From the NCBI GenBank assembly GCA_026724425.1, contig JAIUCV010000011.1, positions 3,183,501 through 3,247,500 on the forward strand: a DNA stretch of 64,000 nt, read 5' to 3'. The position numbers were made by a program, and so were the translations under genes. The DNA is from Erythrophleum ivorense (lineage: Eukaryota; Streptophyta; Magnoliopsida; Fabales; Fabaceae). Below the pieces are notes generated by a model. That model saw only the letters and a program-made list of their open reading frames with translations. It was not told the DNA's origin and did not search any database. Positions within the stretch are counted from its first letter, which is position 1. The number at the start of each line of letters is the position of its first letter. Positions 27,243 to 39,319 of the stretch are shown piece by piece.

Positions 27243-29434
27243 TTTTAGAAACCCTTAATACTAGAAGAACCACTTCTGATGTCACTTTTCTCAAATTCTC
27301 AGTCAAGATTTAAGCAAAACTGGATTGCGATCTCTCTTCCCGGATTTTCACTTTTCAGCAATGAAGCTAATCATTAATACACTGGATGATGATGGAGATA
27401 TCGATCCTCTGATCCCAGCTAAGGGATGCAGAGAATCGTGCGTAGTGCAGAAGGAGTAGTGGCCCCTCTTTGGAATTGCAGGTGAATGCGAAACTCTCTC
27501 TCTTTCTACTTCCCTCTCTACATTTCGCTGTGGCGCGTGCAGTGCCTTGAGAGCAACTCGATTGGTTCGCATATGAGACAAAGATCGCCTGTCAAGTAAT
27601 CCACGCACCTATATGACATTATTGCCCTTCTTTGCATTTGCATCATTGTCTGCAAGTTGCCACCTTTCCCATTCCTTCCACCTTTTATTAATTTTTTATT
27701 CTTTGTGAAAATATATTGCTGCGTATTTTAATTATATATTTAGTTTTTTAAATGTAAAATTTACAGTTATATGATTAATTTTTTTAAAATTCTAATTTAC
27801 TATTGATTAATTAATACATAAAGTATGTATATTAGTTTTTTCTTTTTGAAAAAAAACTAACAAGCAAAAATTGTGAACAAAATTTATATATTTTTTTTGT
27901 ATTTTTACTATTAAATTCTTTAATCAAAATATAATAATTTTTTTATTTTTTAATTAAAACTTGATAAGTATATAATATTTATAGATAGATATATTATATT
28001 TTAATTAAATTATGTATTTTAGTAAAATATAAGAAATTACATTTAAGTTTAGTTTTAAACTTAAATAGTTAAAAACGTATCTATTAATAATAAAAAATTA
28101 TATTTTATAATTTTTAATTAATTTCCATCAACACAAGAAAGTAAAAAATAATCTTAATTTATAAAATTATTGGGCATTTGTACTTTAATTTTTTTAATTT
28201 GAGAAACTACTTTGGTTGATTCGGCAAAGGCATTGCGATAGCTGCATTCTTGATTACTGTATGCGAAACTTTGAAGTTTAAGTTACAATTATCCTCTTAA
28301 AGTTTATTATAAAACATTAAAAATAATATTTTAACGAACGCCAAGAATTTAAAATGAATATTCTCTACAGTATCTTGAGAGCGAAGCTTATGTTAAAAAA
28401 AGAAAAAGTTATTCCTCCGAAAGGGTATTGGCGGAAACCGGACCGAACCAAAAAAAAAGCAAAAATAAAAATCAAATGATTGAAGTCGCTATAACTTAGG
28501 GGTGCAAGCAAAGCGGCTTAGTGCTCATTCTACTCAAGTGTAAATATTAATCAAATTGGTCTTAATTTAAAATTTTTTTAATGAAATGATTTGGGCTAAC
28601 TAACGGATTGAGAGCAAATATATTTCTTAAATAATTTATGAACTGAAATAATTAGCAAATACTTTGGATTCCTTAAAAGGAAAATAAATATATATTATAA
28701 TTAAGAGCGACTTCTTTTATATTGACAAATAACAACATCAATATATAAACAGTCTGGTTTTATCTATATTTTTTTATATTTTGTAAGTCAAAATTAAACC
28801 AAACCACTACAACCACGTGTTAAATAGAATATTCAAAGAAACTTAATTAAGCCAAACCTAACATAGTAAACTAATATATAAACGGATTGCTAATCTTCCG
28901 AGTGTTGCAAAAGTTAGTAACCATTACATTTACTGAAAAAACAAAATGGATTTATATTTTTAAAAAAAGTGTTTAAATTATTTTCTTATGCTAACCAAAT
29001 GCATGATTATAAAGAAATAACTTAAATATTTGTCTTTTAGTTAAAAAAAAGGTGAGAATTTATTCGTCAAAAATATAAATCTGTAGGTTACTAATCTCTA
29101 AAACATTAGTGAAGAATTAGCAATATATACACACACATGCACATATTATTTAGGTTCTTCAGATTTTTAACATTTGTACATATTTATATTTTAATGCATG
29201 AAGTGTTTTTTTTTTTTGTTTGGCGATAAAAAAATTCTCTTTGTTTCTGTTAATTTTAATTTAAAATGGAATAATTTTTACGTGGCAGTTGAGTATCACA
29301 AGTTATGAGGATTGGTGGTAATTAATTAAGGCACATGGACCGTAATGTTGTGTATGGGAAAAGATATGCAATGCTGTATGTCTCGCATGCACAAGAAGTC
29401 AGAGTCAGCGTCACCCTTTTTCCCTCTATCCTCT

Positions 29435-29435
<1 letters not shown>

Positions 29436-29472
<37 letters not shown>

Positions 29473-29486
29473 GTACATATACATAC

Positions 29487-29522
<36 letters not shown>
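29436..29522. repeat. Compound microsatellite (TA)n(CA)n...(TA)n(GA)n
   Basis: A TA tract runs directly into CA repeats, then a short ACATACATATACA spacer, a second TA tract and (GA)n of about 11 units. Open frames across it read only as repeated Y-I, S-L and R-E residues and are artefacts. Confidence 0.95.
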
Positions 29523-29523
<1 letters not shown>

Positions 29524-30059
29524 CGCACACACACAGAGCTAACAATTACAGAAAAGGTGTTATGAACAGGGAAACACATTTAAAGCAAAGGCCGGCAAGC
29601 ATATTCATGCATGCATGCACCATTCAATTATTCATCGAAGCATCACCATTCGTGAAATTGAAGGACCACTTCTTCTTTTCCACAAAACCCTATAAATTAA
29701 TACCAGCTGGTTAAGGCGATGATCCATTACTATTAATATGGATAGCTAGCCCAAGTTGTTTTTATTTTTTTTATTTTTTTCCCCTCCTTTGATTAGGGCT
29801 TCCTTTTCATAATTAATCTTCCAAATGTTCATTATTGCGTCATCGAATTAATGCTATTTTTGTTTATCTTTTTTTATCATTTTTAATGGATTAGTTGATG
29901 ACCAAATTTTACTAGTTTAATTTATAGCCTTCTTAATTAGAAAAGAACAGAAAATAACTGGTAGAGTGTTAGACTATTAATGGCTATATATGTGATGTTG
30001 TGTTTTTGTCAAAAGCATGCATAGCGTAGGGACGCAGAACAACTTTTTTTTTTTGGTTT

Positions 30060-30071
30060 GGGGGGGGGGGG
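30060..30071. repeat. Poly-G homopolymer, 12 bases
   Basis: Run of 12 G directly after a TTTTTTTTTGGTTTG stretch. The exact length is uncertain. Confidence 0.8.
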
Positions 30072-31348
30072 TGTTGTTTGGATGGATTAGGTTTGAAGCT
30101 TTGAAACAAGAAAAGTTATATAATAATGAGTGAACAAACGCAACTGGTGGAGTTTATTTTTGAACTTGTCATGGCTGGCAAATTCAATAGTAGACGATCA
30201 GTCCTTGTCTGACTTTTCCTTACCCACAAATCGTCGACATTTCTCGAATCATCAATTAATCACATTAATGATATACATATATATATATAACCCATTTTCA
30301 TTAATTAAATTAATTTGAAACTTATGATTAATCGCACCTAGTTGAAGAAAAAGTCTGCTATAGCAGAGCGAAAAATATGATCCCAGTTAGGTCACAAGTC
30401 ACATAGAGCAGGAAATATTAGATCTCAAATATTTTATTTTACTTATGTTTGATTACGCATTAAATCACGGATTCGGTCAGAAAACTAAATTTAAAGACTT
30501 AAATATTAATATTTAAAATCACATTCAAATTTAGTGTGCAATCTTGGTCAACAAAAATTTAATGTGCAGTCATGTCTTATTGTGATGAATAATCACGATT
30601 TTTTTAATAAAACTATTTGTTATTTTAAAAATTACATTCGATATCTTGATATTCTGCTTCTCTTCAATTTTTTTCCTTTTGCCAAAGAAATAGTCAGCTG
30701 TTATAAAATATAAGACTGTAATTTTAACTCTTAAAATGAATAATAGTAAAAATAATTAAATTAATATTATATTTTAATATGAGATTATAATTTTATTTTT
30801 ATTATTACAATAAAATTTTAAGTAATTTTTTTAAAAAATATATATTATATTAACAAAAAATTAAAAGAAAAAAATTAAGAATACTATTTAAAAATAAAAT
30901 TTTAAAAGAGCTTAATCCAATTTATTTCAATTTATGTGCCCCACCAAACTGTGAGGAAGGGTTTAAATAAAGCCCCAACTAATCGGTAATTAGAAAGTCA
31001 GAAAGTGACAAAGTGAGAGGTAAGTTTGGGAGGAAGGAGAGAGAGAGAGAGGGAGGGATATGCGATTGGGCACTTTTGCAGAGAGATGCCTTGTGGCGTC
31101 ATCAATTCAAAATGAATGGATTTCATTGCATTTGATTTGAGGTGGAAAATATTCAAAGACATTCCGTGGACAACTTGATCATTTCATCACATCACCATAT
31201 ACATTTCGTATCTCAATCTGCATCGTCTACCCCACTTAACCAAGTCTCTGGTAAAAAACTCTTGTACAACTTTCCATATCTTAAAAAAAGACAAGAAAAA
31301 AATAAAAAGAATTTTCTAGCTCATGATATTTCACTTTCCTTTATCAAA

Positions 31349-31770
31349 TAAAATCTTATTTTACTCTTGTATAAATAAAGATCTTTTTTATTTCATTTCT
31401 CATAAAATTATATTTTTAATTTAATTTTTTATAAGTAAAATATTTATTAATTAAGTTCTTCGTATAATTATTTTTTTAATTTGATCTTTGATATTTTTTA
31501 ATTTAATTTCTCACAAATAAATTATTATTAACAATAATTGTTCATATATAAATATTTTCTCAAATTGATAGAATGATATTATTAATATTTATTTTATTCA
31601 TAAGAAACTGAATTGAGAAATATTTAATTGTGAGAAATTAAATTAAAAATGTAATTTTATAATGAACCAAATTTAAAAAATATTTTATTTATGAGAGATT
31701 AAATTAAAAAAAATTCTATGAGAGAAAATATTTAAAAATTACCATCTATACAAGATTAAAATAAAATTTT
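31349..31770. repeat. Long foldback element, about 420 bp
   Basis: The left end AAAATCTTATTTTACTCTTG plus TATA is mirrored by the right end TATACAAGATTAAAATAAAA plus TTTT. Complementarity continues inward through TTTCTCATAAAATTATATTT / AATTTTATAATG-type sequence and TTTAATTTCTCACAA / TTGTGAGAAATTAAA, so most of the element can fold on itself. It fits a MITE or foldback transposon relic. Confidence 0.55.
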
Positions 31771-32554
31771 ACTCTCTTCATTTATCTTATCCAAATGTTT
31801 GAAAGTATTAGAAGAAAATTTCCTTTATCTAACATTAATTTACCGTAAATGGAAGAGTTGTCGTACATATTATTGACAGATCTGCTAATTAATTTCATAA
31901 TTAGTTTTTTTTTTGGGTAAAATTTTGATAGATAAGATGAATGATTTTAAATACCAATAAGGACATTAATAATATATCTTGAATCTCAAACAAGCTAACA
32001 AAAGACTAATTTAAAGAATTACTTCTAATAAATCTTTGGTCTCTAATTAATTCAATAATTTTGTTTGAAACCAATTACTTCAATAGTTAATTTATTTATG
32101 TATCACAAACGAGCTGTATGAAACATATGTTTCGTACGTGTGTATGTATATGTATATATATAATAGGACTTTTCTACGGTACCTCGGCCTTTGAACCTTA
32201 CGTAATTGATGTTATAAGTCTATCAATGAGACTGTCTTTATACGGAAAAAAAGACCCGAGTGTCCCAAAAAATCAAGCAGTTGTCTTTTAAAGTTATATT
32301 CAAATTAGAGCGGATGGAAAACTATACCTTCAAAATAAAATATAAATTTATATTAAAAAAATGTAAAGAAAGGAAAAAAAGAAAAGCATACAACTCAATG
32401 CATGAATTATTTTGTTTATCATTTATCAAAAATAGATATGTGAGAGGAACTGCAGCTTATAAACAATGCAATTTTTATCACATATTTATATATAATAGAA
32501 TAAAAGTAATTTCATTCAAATATTTCTTTAATTTGACTATGGAAATCTTATTAC

Positions 32555-32600
32555 ATTATATATATATATATATATATATATATACGTGTGTGTGTGTGTG
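32555..32600. repeat. Compound (TA)n(GT)n microsatellite
   Basis: A TA tract of about 15 units is followed by ACGTG and then (TG)n. It is a simple sequence repeat in intergenic DNA. Confidence 0.95.
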
Positions 32601-32664
32601 TTAGTGACATAGAAAATTATAAATAATAATTTGCACCACCATCAATATATATATATAGTCTTTT

Positions 32665-33000
32665 AATTAACTCCTAACTTCCTCACTTATCACCGCCATC
32701 AAGTTTTAACTACGAAAAAAAGAATTATAATTAAACTCAGCTTTTTCATATCTTAATGTCAAACAAAGAATCTTTTTTAATGGATATTAGAGGTAAAAAA
32801 AAAACACTTTCGTCCAATAATACTTCTCTTAAAATTAACTCCTAGCTTCCTTACTTACCACTGCCGTCAAGTTTAACCTCCAAACAAAAATTATTATTAA
32901 ACTGAGTTTTTTCATACCTTAATGTCAAACAAAGAATATTTTAAATAGATTTTGGGAGGGGGGGGGGGACATTTTCCTCCAATAATACTTTGCAAAAAAT
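32665..33000. repeat. Imperfect 168-bp tandem duplication
   Basis: AATTAACTCCTAACTTCC at 32665 recurs as AATTAACTCCTAGCTTCC at 32833. The following blocks also recur in the same order with scattered changes: TCACCGCCATCAAGTTT / CCACTGCCGTCAAGTTT, TTTTTCATA..CTTAATGTCA, and TCCAATAATACTT. The second copy carries a G-run at 32960-32969. Confidence 0.8.
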
Positions 33001-33413
33001 TCTTATTAAAAAAAAAAACACTAACGCGACACACACATTTTCCAGTTTGGGACTAGGTCTCACCACCTTTGGAGGGTTGTGATGATATCTGTAATTTTGT
33101 TTGCCTTGATTGGTAATATGATATGTTGTGATATACATCCTAATTTTTAGGATATTGAACTTATGAGAAAACTTGATTATAAGTCATTAGTTTAACGGTT
33201 AAGTTATTAATTAAATTAGTTGAACTGATTAATTTAATGAAAAATTAATATATATACTTTTAATTGAATATAATATAATATAATATATTTTGAAAAAGGT
33301 GTTATTAAAATATATATAAATGAACACTTATTATATTATAGTGAGAATAATTATTACAACAATAATCAACTTAAAATATGTTTTATGCATAGTTTAATAA
33401 GTCTTAATTTTCA

Positions 33414-33867
33414 TATAATTATAAAATACAATAAATATATTATATTTTAATACTTTGATAAATTAACATATAAAATTAAACTAAAAAATTATTATTATTC
33501 AATAGAAAAATATTTATTTAAAAATCAATTTAATTCAATTAATTTGAGTCACTAGTAGTTGCATAAACGATTTAATTATAAGAATTGAATCTAATTGATG
33601 ATCAAGTTAGTATTGATTATAGAAGCATGTAAATTTTGAAAGGATTAATAAGTACTGTTGACAAGTAATTTGACTTGTTTAGTATGTAGAATCTAAAAGG
33701 GATGTGATTATAGAATAAATGAAAATAATGATTTTGAAAATCAAAATAACTCTCGTGTCTATATTTTAAATAAATAATAAAAAATATTTAAAATATAATA
33801 AATATTGTATAATTATAAAATACAATAAATATATTATATTTTAATACTTTGATAAATTAACATATAA
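33414..33867. repeat. Two 60-bp perfect direct repeats, 394 bp apart
   Basis: The copies are at 33414-33473 and 33808-33867, each beginning TATAATTATAAAATACAATA and ending GATAAATTAACATATAA. By eye they are identical. They may mark a local segmental duplication or the ends of a small element. No coding potential lies between them. Confidence 0.75.
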
Positions 33868-36133
33868 TTATAACAAAGATATGATAAATATTGTATAAAA
33901 GCTATGTAAAAGAATTTTTATCCCTATTTGGTTGCTTGTAAGAGAAAGGAAATGTCTTTTTAAATTGTATATAATATTTATTATATTATTATATTTAGTA
34001 CTTATTTATTTTTATTACTATTCCTAAAGGAGGAATATAAAAATAATTTTTTATTTTATATATTCACAATTTTTTTAATATCATTAAACCAAACAGTGAA
34101 TTCTACCTCTTGACTCTTGTATAACTTTGCACAGGTTCCACTCTAGATTTTTTCCTCAAGACATATACATACCTGGCGTTGCATAAACGAATGATTCAAT
34201 CAGAAAATAGTGACAAACGGAAGTTGACGCGGCCACACGTATTATTGACATCCTTTTTTCTTTTTTCTTCGGTATGTTTCTTAATAAGGTTGTAATCTGG
34301 ATCATTTTTTGTTTGCTGTGAGTAAGATATTATTTTATTAAAGAAAAATCGAGAGAAAATAAAGAATAAATACAAAGAGTAAATGACTCTTATATATACT
34401 CTCACATTTGCATGTTACTCTTTTTAACAAAATAATGCAAATAGGAGAAGACCCAAATAAAAAAATTCATGGTGTGAAAGAACATCTAGGTCGAAAAATA
34501 CATCCTGAGCGCCCTGATTGTAAAGAAGTCATTGAAGAAGTTGTCCAAGTTAATTCTTCGTATCTGTCATATCAGATAATCCTACGACAACATTTGAAAA
34601 AAGCTAAGAATAACAAATTGATTGAACTCGTTCAGTGAATGCTAGAGGTCGTTTCCAAAATCGAAGTTTTAAGTTCAAATTTTAGTCCGAACCAATATTA
34701 CAAAATAATAATAAATTGATATTAGGTTATTTGGAACGCAGTTTCAGGTGCATTCGCTGTTGGCATGATTAAATGGCAAAACTTGCAGTTCATCGCACAT
34801 TATACAGAAGGATTCTTAAGTAAATTAAGTCTGGCATAAACTGATACATAAGTACGCACTTTACACTAATTACTGACACTTAACAATTATTAGGTGTGAT
34901 ATAGTGACAGGTATATATGGAGAACAAGAAGTTTTAAGTTTAACTTCTGGGGGAAAAGAAAAATACATACTTTTAAGTTGGTTCTATAATTAGCTCACCT
35001 AAAAATTATTCTATCATGCAAATAAATTTGGGGTTTTCAGCGCTTTTCATTGAGCAATTTTCAGGGGCAAATAAGAGTTGGAGGAAAAGGTGAAGGAAGA
35101 GGACCAAATTGAGGCATATATATATATATATACGGGGGGGTTTTTTGGGATATGAGGGAGCGGTGGAGTGTCAGAGGCAGAACAGTATCAGCCTGCAGTG
35201 TGTGCCACGAATAAAAGCACACCTCAAACCAAAAGGCTTAATCAAAATAATTGCTGTCCATACCATATATAGCTGCTTTTTCCCTCAAGAGTCAATATCA
35301 CCCTGTCTTCTCTTTTTTCAAGCCTTTAATTCAAGGTCACGGATTATGCTTCATGATTAGTTGATTAGGTTTAATGGCCGTTTAACTGTGTTTGGTCTGC
35401 TAAAGTATCTTTGAATTAAGACAATCCAGTTATTGCAAAAGAACGCCAGATGCAGTTGCAGGAACCGATGCTTTTCTTGGTTGGTTTTGTACTTTTTCCT
35501 TCAAATAAGTAAATAAATTTGCAGCATCTGAAATTTGGGGCATCACAGAGATTAGGTTGGATGCTGACTCAGGGATGTCAATTCATGAAAACTTGAACTT
35601 GGATCTCATTAACATTTGAGAGCATGAGTTTACTTTCTAAGAGAATCTTCTTAAATAGACTTGGTTCGTAAAAGATATATACAAGAAGTTAATAATAAAG
35701 AGGCATGTAAACATATTAGAAATAAGTTTTGTTAAAAAAAGTGTACTTGGTATGTTTACATGTCTCTTCATTATTAAATTAATCTACCCATTTCTTCAAA
35801 TTTAAATGGGTTTACCTAAAATTGTTTCCCTTATAATGCAATATTTGAGCTTTTCTGCCTGCAGGCTCAACAAACAATTGTATTTTTAAAATGAAATGGA
35901 ACAGTGACTGTCTATGTCTACTCTTCTCATTAACACAGAATGAATTACAATTTCAAGAAAGCTATATTTTCTGTATCATAAAATGGGTGGAAAAAGAAAA
36001 AGGAACTGACTTACAGTTACCCAAAAAAAAAAAAAGAAGAATAAAAATTGATTTACACTCTATCAAAGTGCCCTCAGCATTGAAAGAAACCCGGAATACA
36101 AGAAAATCTCAAATCAAACCAGAGCCTTTTCCC

Positions 36134-38372
36134 TTAAACAAGAGAGTCCTTGCTTAATTTCTTAGACTCATGACTTTCCTTGTCTTCATGATTCAAAAGT
36201 GGTGAGCTATCCTTATCTTTAACCTGTGAAGAATGAAGAGCTAATGAATAAAACTAATTCGAAGCAGGTATAGCAAAGAAAATTTGAAGAAGACAAGTAC
36301 CTGAGATGCCAAGGAGAGATCAACTAGCTGTTTCTTTTTGTTCTCCTGAGTGCAGAAATGAGAGTACAAGCCCATTCCCAAAATGGCAATTAGTATTCCA
36401 ATAATGTTCCTCCCAGCGAAGGGTTCATGAAGCAATGTGTACCCAAATGCTAGAACAAAGCAAGTTTTGAGGTGGCCTAGTACTTGATAAGTTACAGGAG
36501 ATGTTTTGCCAATCACTAGAAAGGTGCTGAAGTTCACAGAAACAGCTATCAAGCATGACAGAATGATGAATACCTACAAAAATGCAAATTTACTTTAGAA
36601 TATCAATCATATGCATTATTTGATGTAGGGGAGGGCTCAAGAGGAGATTTAGTCTTAGGTAAAACTCAAGGACAATCCTAATCGTAGTAGCAAAAGAAAA
36701 AGCAACTATGCATCAAATATAACACATAATGAGGGTTAATAATAGATAATACCAAGACTATAGGAGAATATTTGTGGGCAAAGACATTTTGCTTGGTGAG
36801 GAACTGATCCACTAGAGGGCCTGAAACAAAAAGAACTGCTGCTTGGAATGGAGCAGAATGGTAGAGAAGTTGTGTTGAGGAGACATTAAGCTTCTTCTGT
36901 ATAGTATTTGTCAGCTGAATTGTGCACAAGGTTAAGAAACAACAAGACAACACCCTCCTCTGCTGTAAGCCAATTGAATCTGAGCAATCATGCTTAGTTA
37001 AAAAAAAAAAAAAACTACAATAGGAAGGAAAAGTTTGTCAGCTGGTGCCAAAACCCTGTCAAAACTTGCTATACTGCTGCATCAGTAGACCCCACCACCT
37101 GAAACACTGATCAGTTTAATAAATTTTTATCGAGTCCTTGCACAAACACCTAGTACATTATGCGTGTGTTTGTGTGTGTGTGTGTGTGGAAGAATTTCTC
37201 GTAAGCGTTGTATAGGATACGATTTGGCCGACACATGTGGTTGTGATGGCTAAAAGGGAAAGAATGGTTCCAACAAAATTGAGCTGGAGATCTGTGACGG
37301 AGGCAATGCCAACTCCAACGAGTAATAGGAAGAGAGAAAACTTTATTTTCCGGCTGCAACAAGAAGCAGAAAGCGTTTGTCGTTGAACTAAAAATGAAAA
37401 TTGCTTTGAACTTTAAATATTATAGGCAAAGAGGGGGGGTTATTTTCGTAAGGTGTAAATTTACCTGAACTGCTTCTTGAGGAAAACAGTTTCTAGCAGC
37501 ACAGTAAATGGTATAATTGCAAGTTTTGTCATCTACAAAACGAACACTTCTAAATGGTAAAATCAACAGAACATGATCATGCGTACGATGGAGGGAAATT
37601 TATATAATAAAAAATAAAGAAACCTGATAGAATCCAACGGAATTGAAACCGAGGCTCAAGTTGAGAAGTCCAATGGAGACGCCATTTAGAATGCCAAAAA
37701 GCATGACCGTCTTCATGTCAATGGACTTGGCCTCAAAGAAATTGAGGCGTTGGGCAGCATGAAGTGTGCAAAATGTAACCATCAGATGCCAGCTAGTTAG
37801 TGTTGTGGCTGCCCACATGCAAACAACAAAAAGGTTTAGTACCTAAGAAGTATGGATATTGATATGAATACCAGACAAAATACCACAAAATATAGTGTCT
37901 CTGCAATTTTGATACAGTGACGTGCATAAACACATATCGAATACAATAAAATCTATCTTTAAAATATTGGTGCTCCACCTTAAAATATCAATGCTTCCTA
38001 GGTTAGTACGTAGAAGAATAGGGTAAGCAAAAATTTAAATAAATTTCTTTTTTTAATATAAAAAATATGTAAGAGATAGATACGTTGTTTTATCTCTAGG
38101 ACACAAACTAATTAATGGATGCTTACGAAGAAGAATTACTAATAATAATGGAATCCAAGTCACTTTGTGATGATGCAACTCAATATTGCTCATTGAAACA
38201 GACTTGTTGGTAAATACATTGATTTTAAAGAAGAGATAAAACGATGATTACCAAAAGGGAAGCCAAGATTGCTCATCAATGCTTTGTTGCAGATGACTAT
38301 AGACACAGAGGAGGCCACTGAGAGAAATAGTGCACCCATAACACCCAATTGGAAGCTCGACATCTCTCCCAT
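36134..38372 (-). CDS. UXT: UDP-xylose transporter-type nucleotide-sugar transporter, 7 exons
   Basis: Exons, in transcription order: 38252-38372, 37624-37808, 37465-37532, 37221-37353, 36753-36914, 36301-36573, 36134-36223. All junctions are GT-AG and in frame: 1032 nt, 343 residues, close to Arabidopsis UXT1-3 (about 350). The protein is a triose-phosphate-translocator/NST-family membrane protein with about ten hydrophobic segments. Family landmarks are the start MGEMSSFQLGVMGALFLSVA, SIVICNKALMSNLGFPF, TTLTSWHLMVTFCTLH, LLNLSLGFNSVGFYQMTKLA, QLLYHSAPFQAA, and SVNFSTFLVIGKTSPVTYQV with LGHLKTC. A short lysine-rich cytosolic tail ends KKLSKDSLV. Members move UDP-xylose into the Golgi or ER in exchange for UMP, feeding xylan and other wall polysaccharides. 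Substrate is inferred from family resemblance; a related NST subgroup is possible. A (CA)n(GA)n repeat lies 320-380 bp upstream, in the leader or promoter. Confidence 0.92.
37163..37188. repeat. (GT)n microsatellite in UXT-type intron 4
   Basis: Short GT-repeat tract inside the intron between exons 4 and 5 of the transporter gene, with one TT interruption. Confidence 0.9.
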
Positions 38373-38689
38373 ATCTTTGCTGAAAATTTATATATATTTT
38401 TTGTCAAATATATTTCTCAACACTATATACACTGATCAGTGCAAGAAGTGTACAGATCAATTCAATGCTAAAATCACCAAGGCCTGGAATTAAAAATTTT
38501 CATTTGTTTCATGAAAGTATTCACTAACAACCTTCAGAAATGAGATTGATATGTGTGAAAAGAGAAGGAAACTAAGTTCAAAATACATTTATGATTTCAG
38601 CGCAAAAAAATGGATGGAGGAAGAGGAAGAGTCAGAGGAGCCATTTACAACCGAGCTTTCACATACCTTCGGAAATGTAAGAGTCTACG

Positions 38690-38690
<1 letters not shown>

Positions 38691-38725
<35 letters not shown>

Positions 38726-38752
38726 CACACAGAGAAAGAGAGAGAGAGAGAG
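38691..38752. repeat. Compound (CA)n(GA)n microsatellite upstream of the UXT-type gene
   Basis: About 17 CA units, an ACACACAGAGAAAG junction, then GA repeats. It sits 320-380 bp upstream of the transporter start codon, so it belongs to the promoter or 5' leader. On the gene's sense strand it reads as CT then TG repeats. Confidence 0.92.
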
Positions 38753-39123
38753 GAGAAGAAAGCTTGGTGAGAGACTGGACAGAGTTGGCTTGTATGGGAA
38801 AGCAGCTTTTGCGACCTTTTTTTATTTTCGTTGCGGTTTGGTTGGTGCCTAATGCCGGTTAAGTTTGGCGGGAGTTTTGGGGTTACGTATAACTCAACTT
38901 CCAGACGCAGTTAACGGCCACTTGAAGCAAGCATCAACACAGTCAATACGGATCGCCGTTAAGGTAAGGTCAATTTCGTCATTTGACTCACCAAAAAACG
39001 AAAAATTTGTAAAATTTCAATATTATTTTATAAATCTATGTTTAAAAATAATTTATTAAATATTTACACAAAAATATCTCATATTTGGTAATGTCCTTAT
39101 ATTATAAATTTTGGTGGGTAAGA

Positions 39124-39319
39124 TATTTTATCCATAAATTATGACCTAATTATAAAATTAATATATAAATTTTAAAATATAATAAAATATTCTTACAACA
39201 CTAAATATTATTTATATAGGGATGTTTTGTTACATTTTTTAAATTAATAAAAATATTTTATTATGTTTTAAAATTTATATATTAATTTTGTAATTACATT
39301 ATAGTTTATAAATAAAATA
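39124..39319. repeat. AT-rich foldback (MITE-like) element
   Basis: The left arm (39124-39191) TATTTTATCCATAAATTATG... is complementary to the right arm (39252-39319) ...CATTATAGTTTATAAATAAA, including a long nearly perfect block TTATAAAATTAATATATAAA and TTTTAAAATATAATAAAATA against its complement. The loop is about 60 bp. The total of about 196 bp suits a small MITE. Confidence 0.55.

Larger units (their letters stand above)
27243..36133. other. Long AT-rich intergenic region between the EDR2-like and UXT-type genes
   Basis: Nearly 9 kb without a recognisable gene. The first 400 bp are the EDR2-like leader and promoter side. The remainder holds compound microsatellites (29436-29522, 32555-32600), poly-G runs (30060-30071, 32960-32969), a large foldback at 31349-31770, a 168-bp tandem duplication from 32665 and a 60-bp perfect direct repeat (33414 and 33808). 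Open frames here are short, of low complexity, and unlike any family I know. Confidence 0.6.

Noticed and set aside
29322..29579. Open frames rich in Y-I, S-L and R-E repeats
   Set aside because: Direct translations of the compound microsatellite, not genes.
34408..34638. 76-codon plus-strand open frame (MHVTLFNKIMQIGEDPN...)
   Set aside because: Isolated in AT-rich DNA, with no recognised domain, no splice partners and no conserved motif.
34636..34700. SINE-like box B (AAGTTCAAATTTT) near a TAGAGGTCG motif
   Set aside because: Both boxes deviate too far from polymerase III consensus and no repeat ends are visible.
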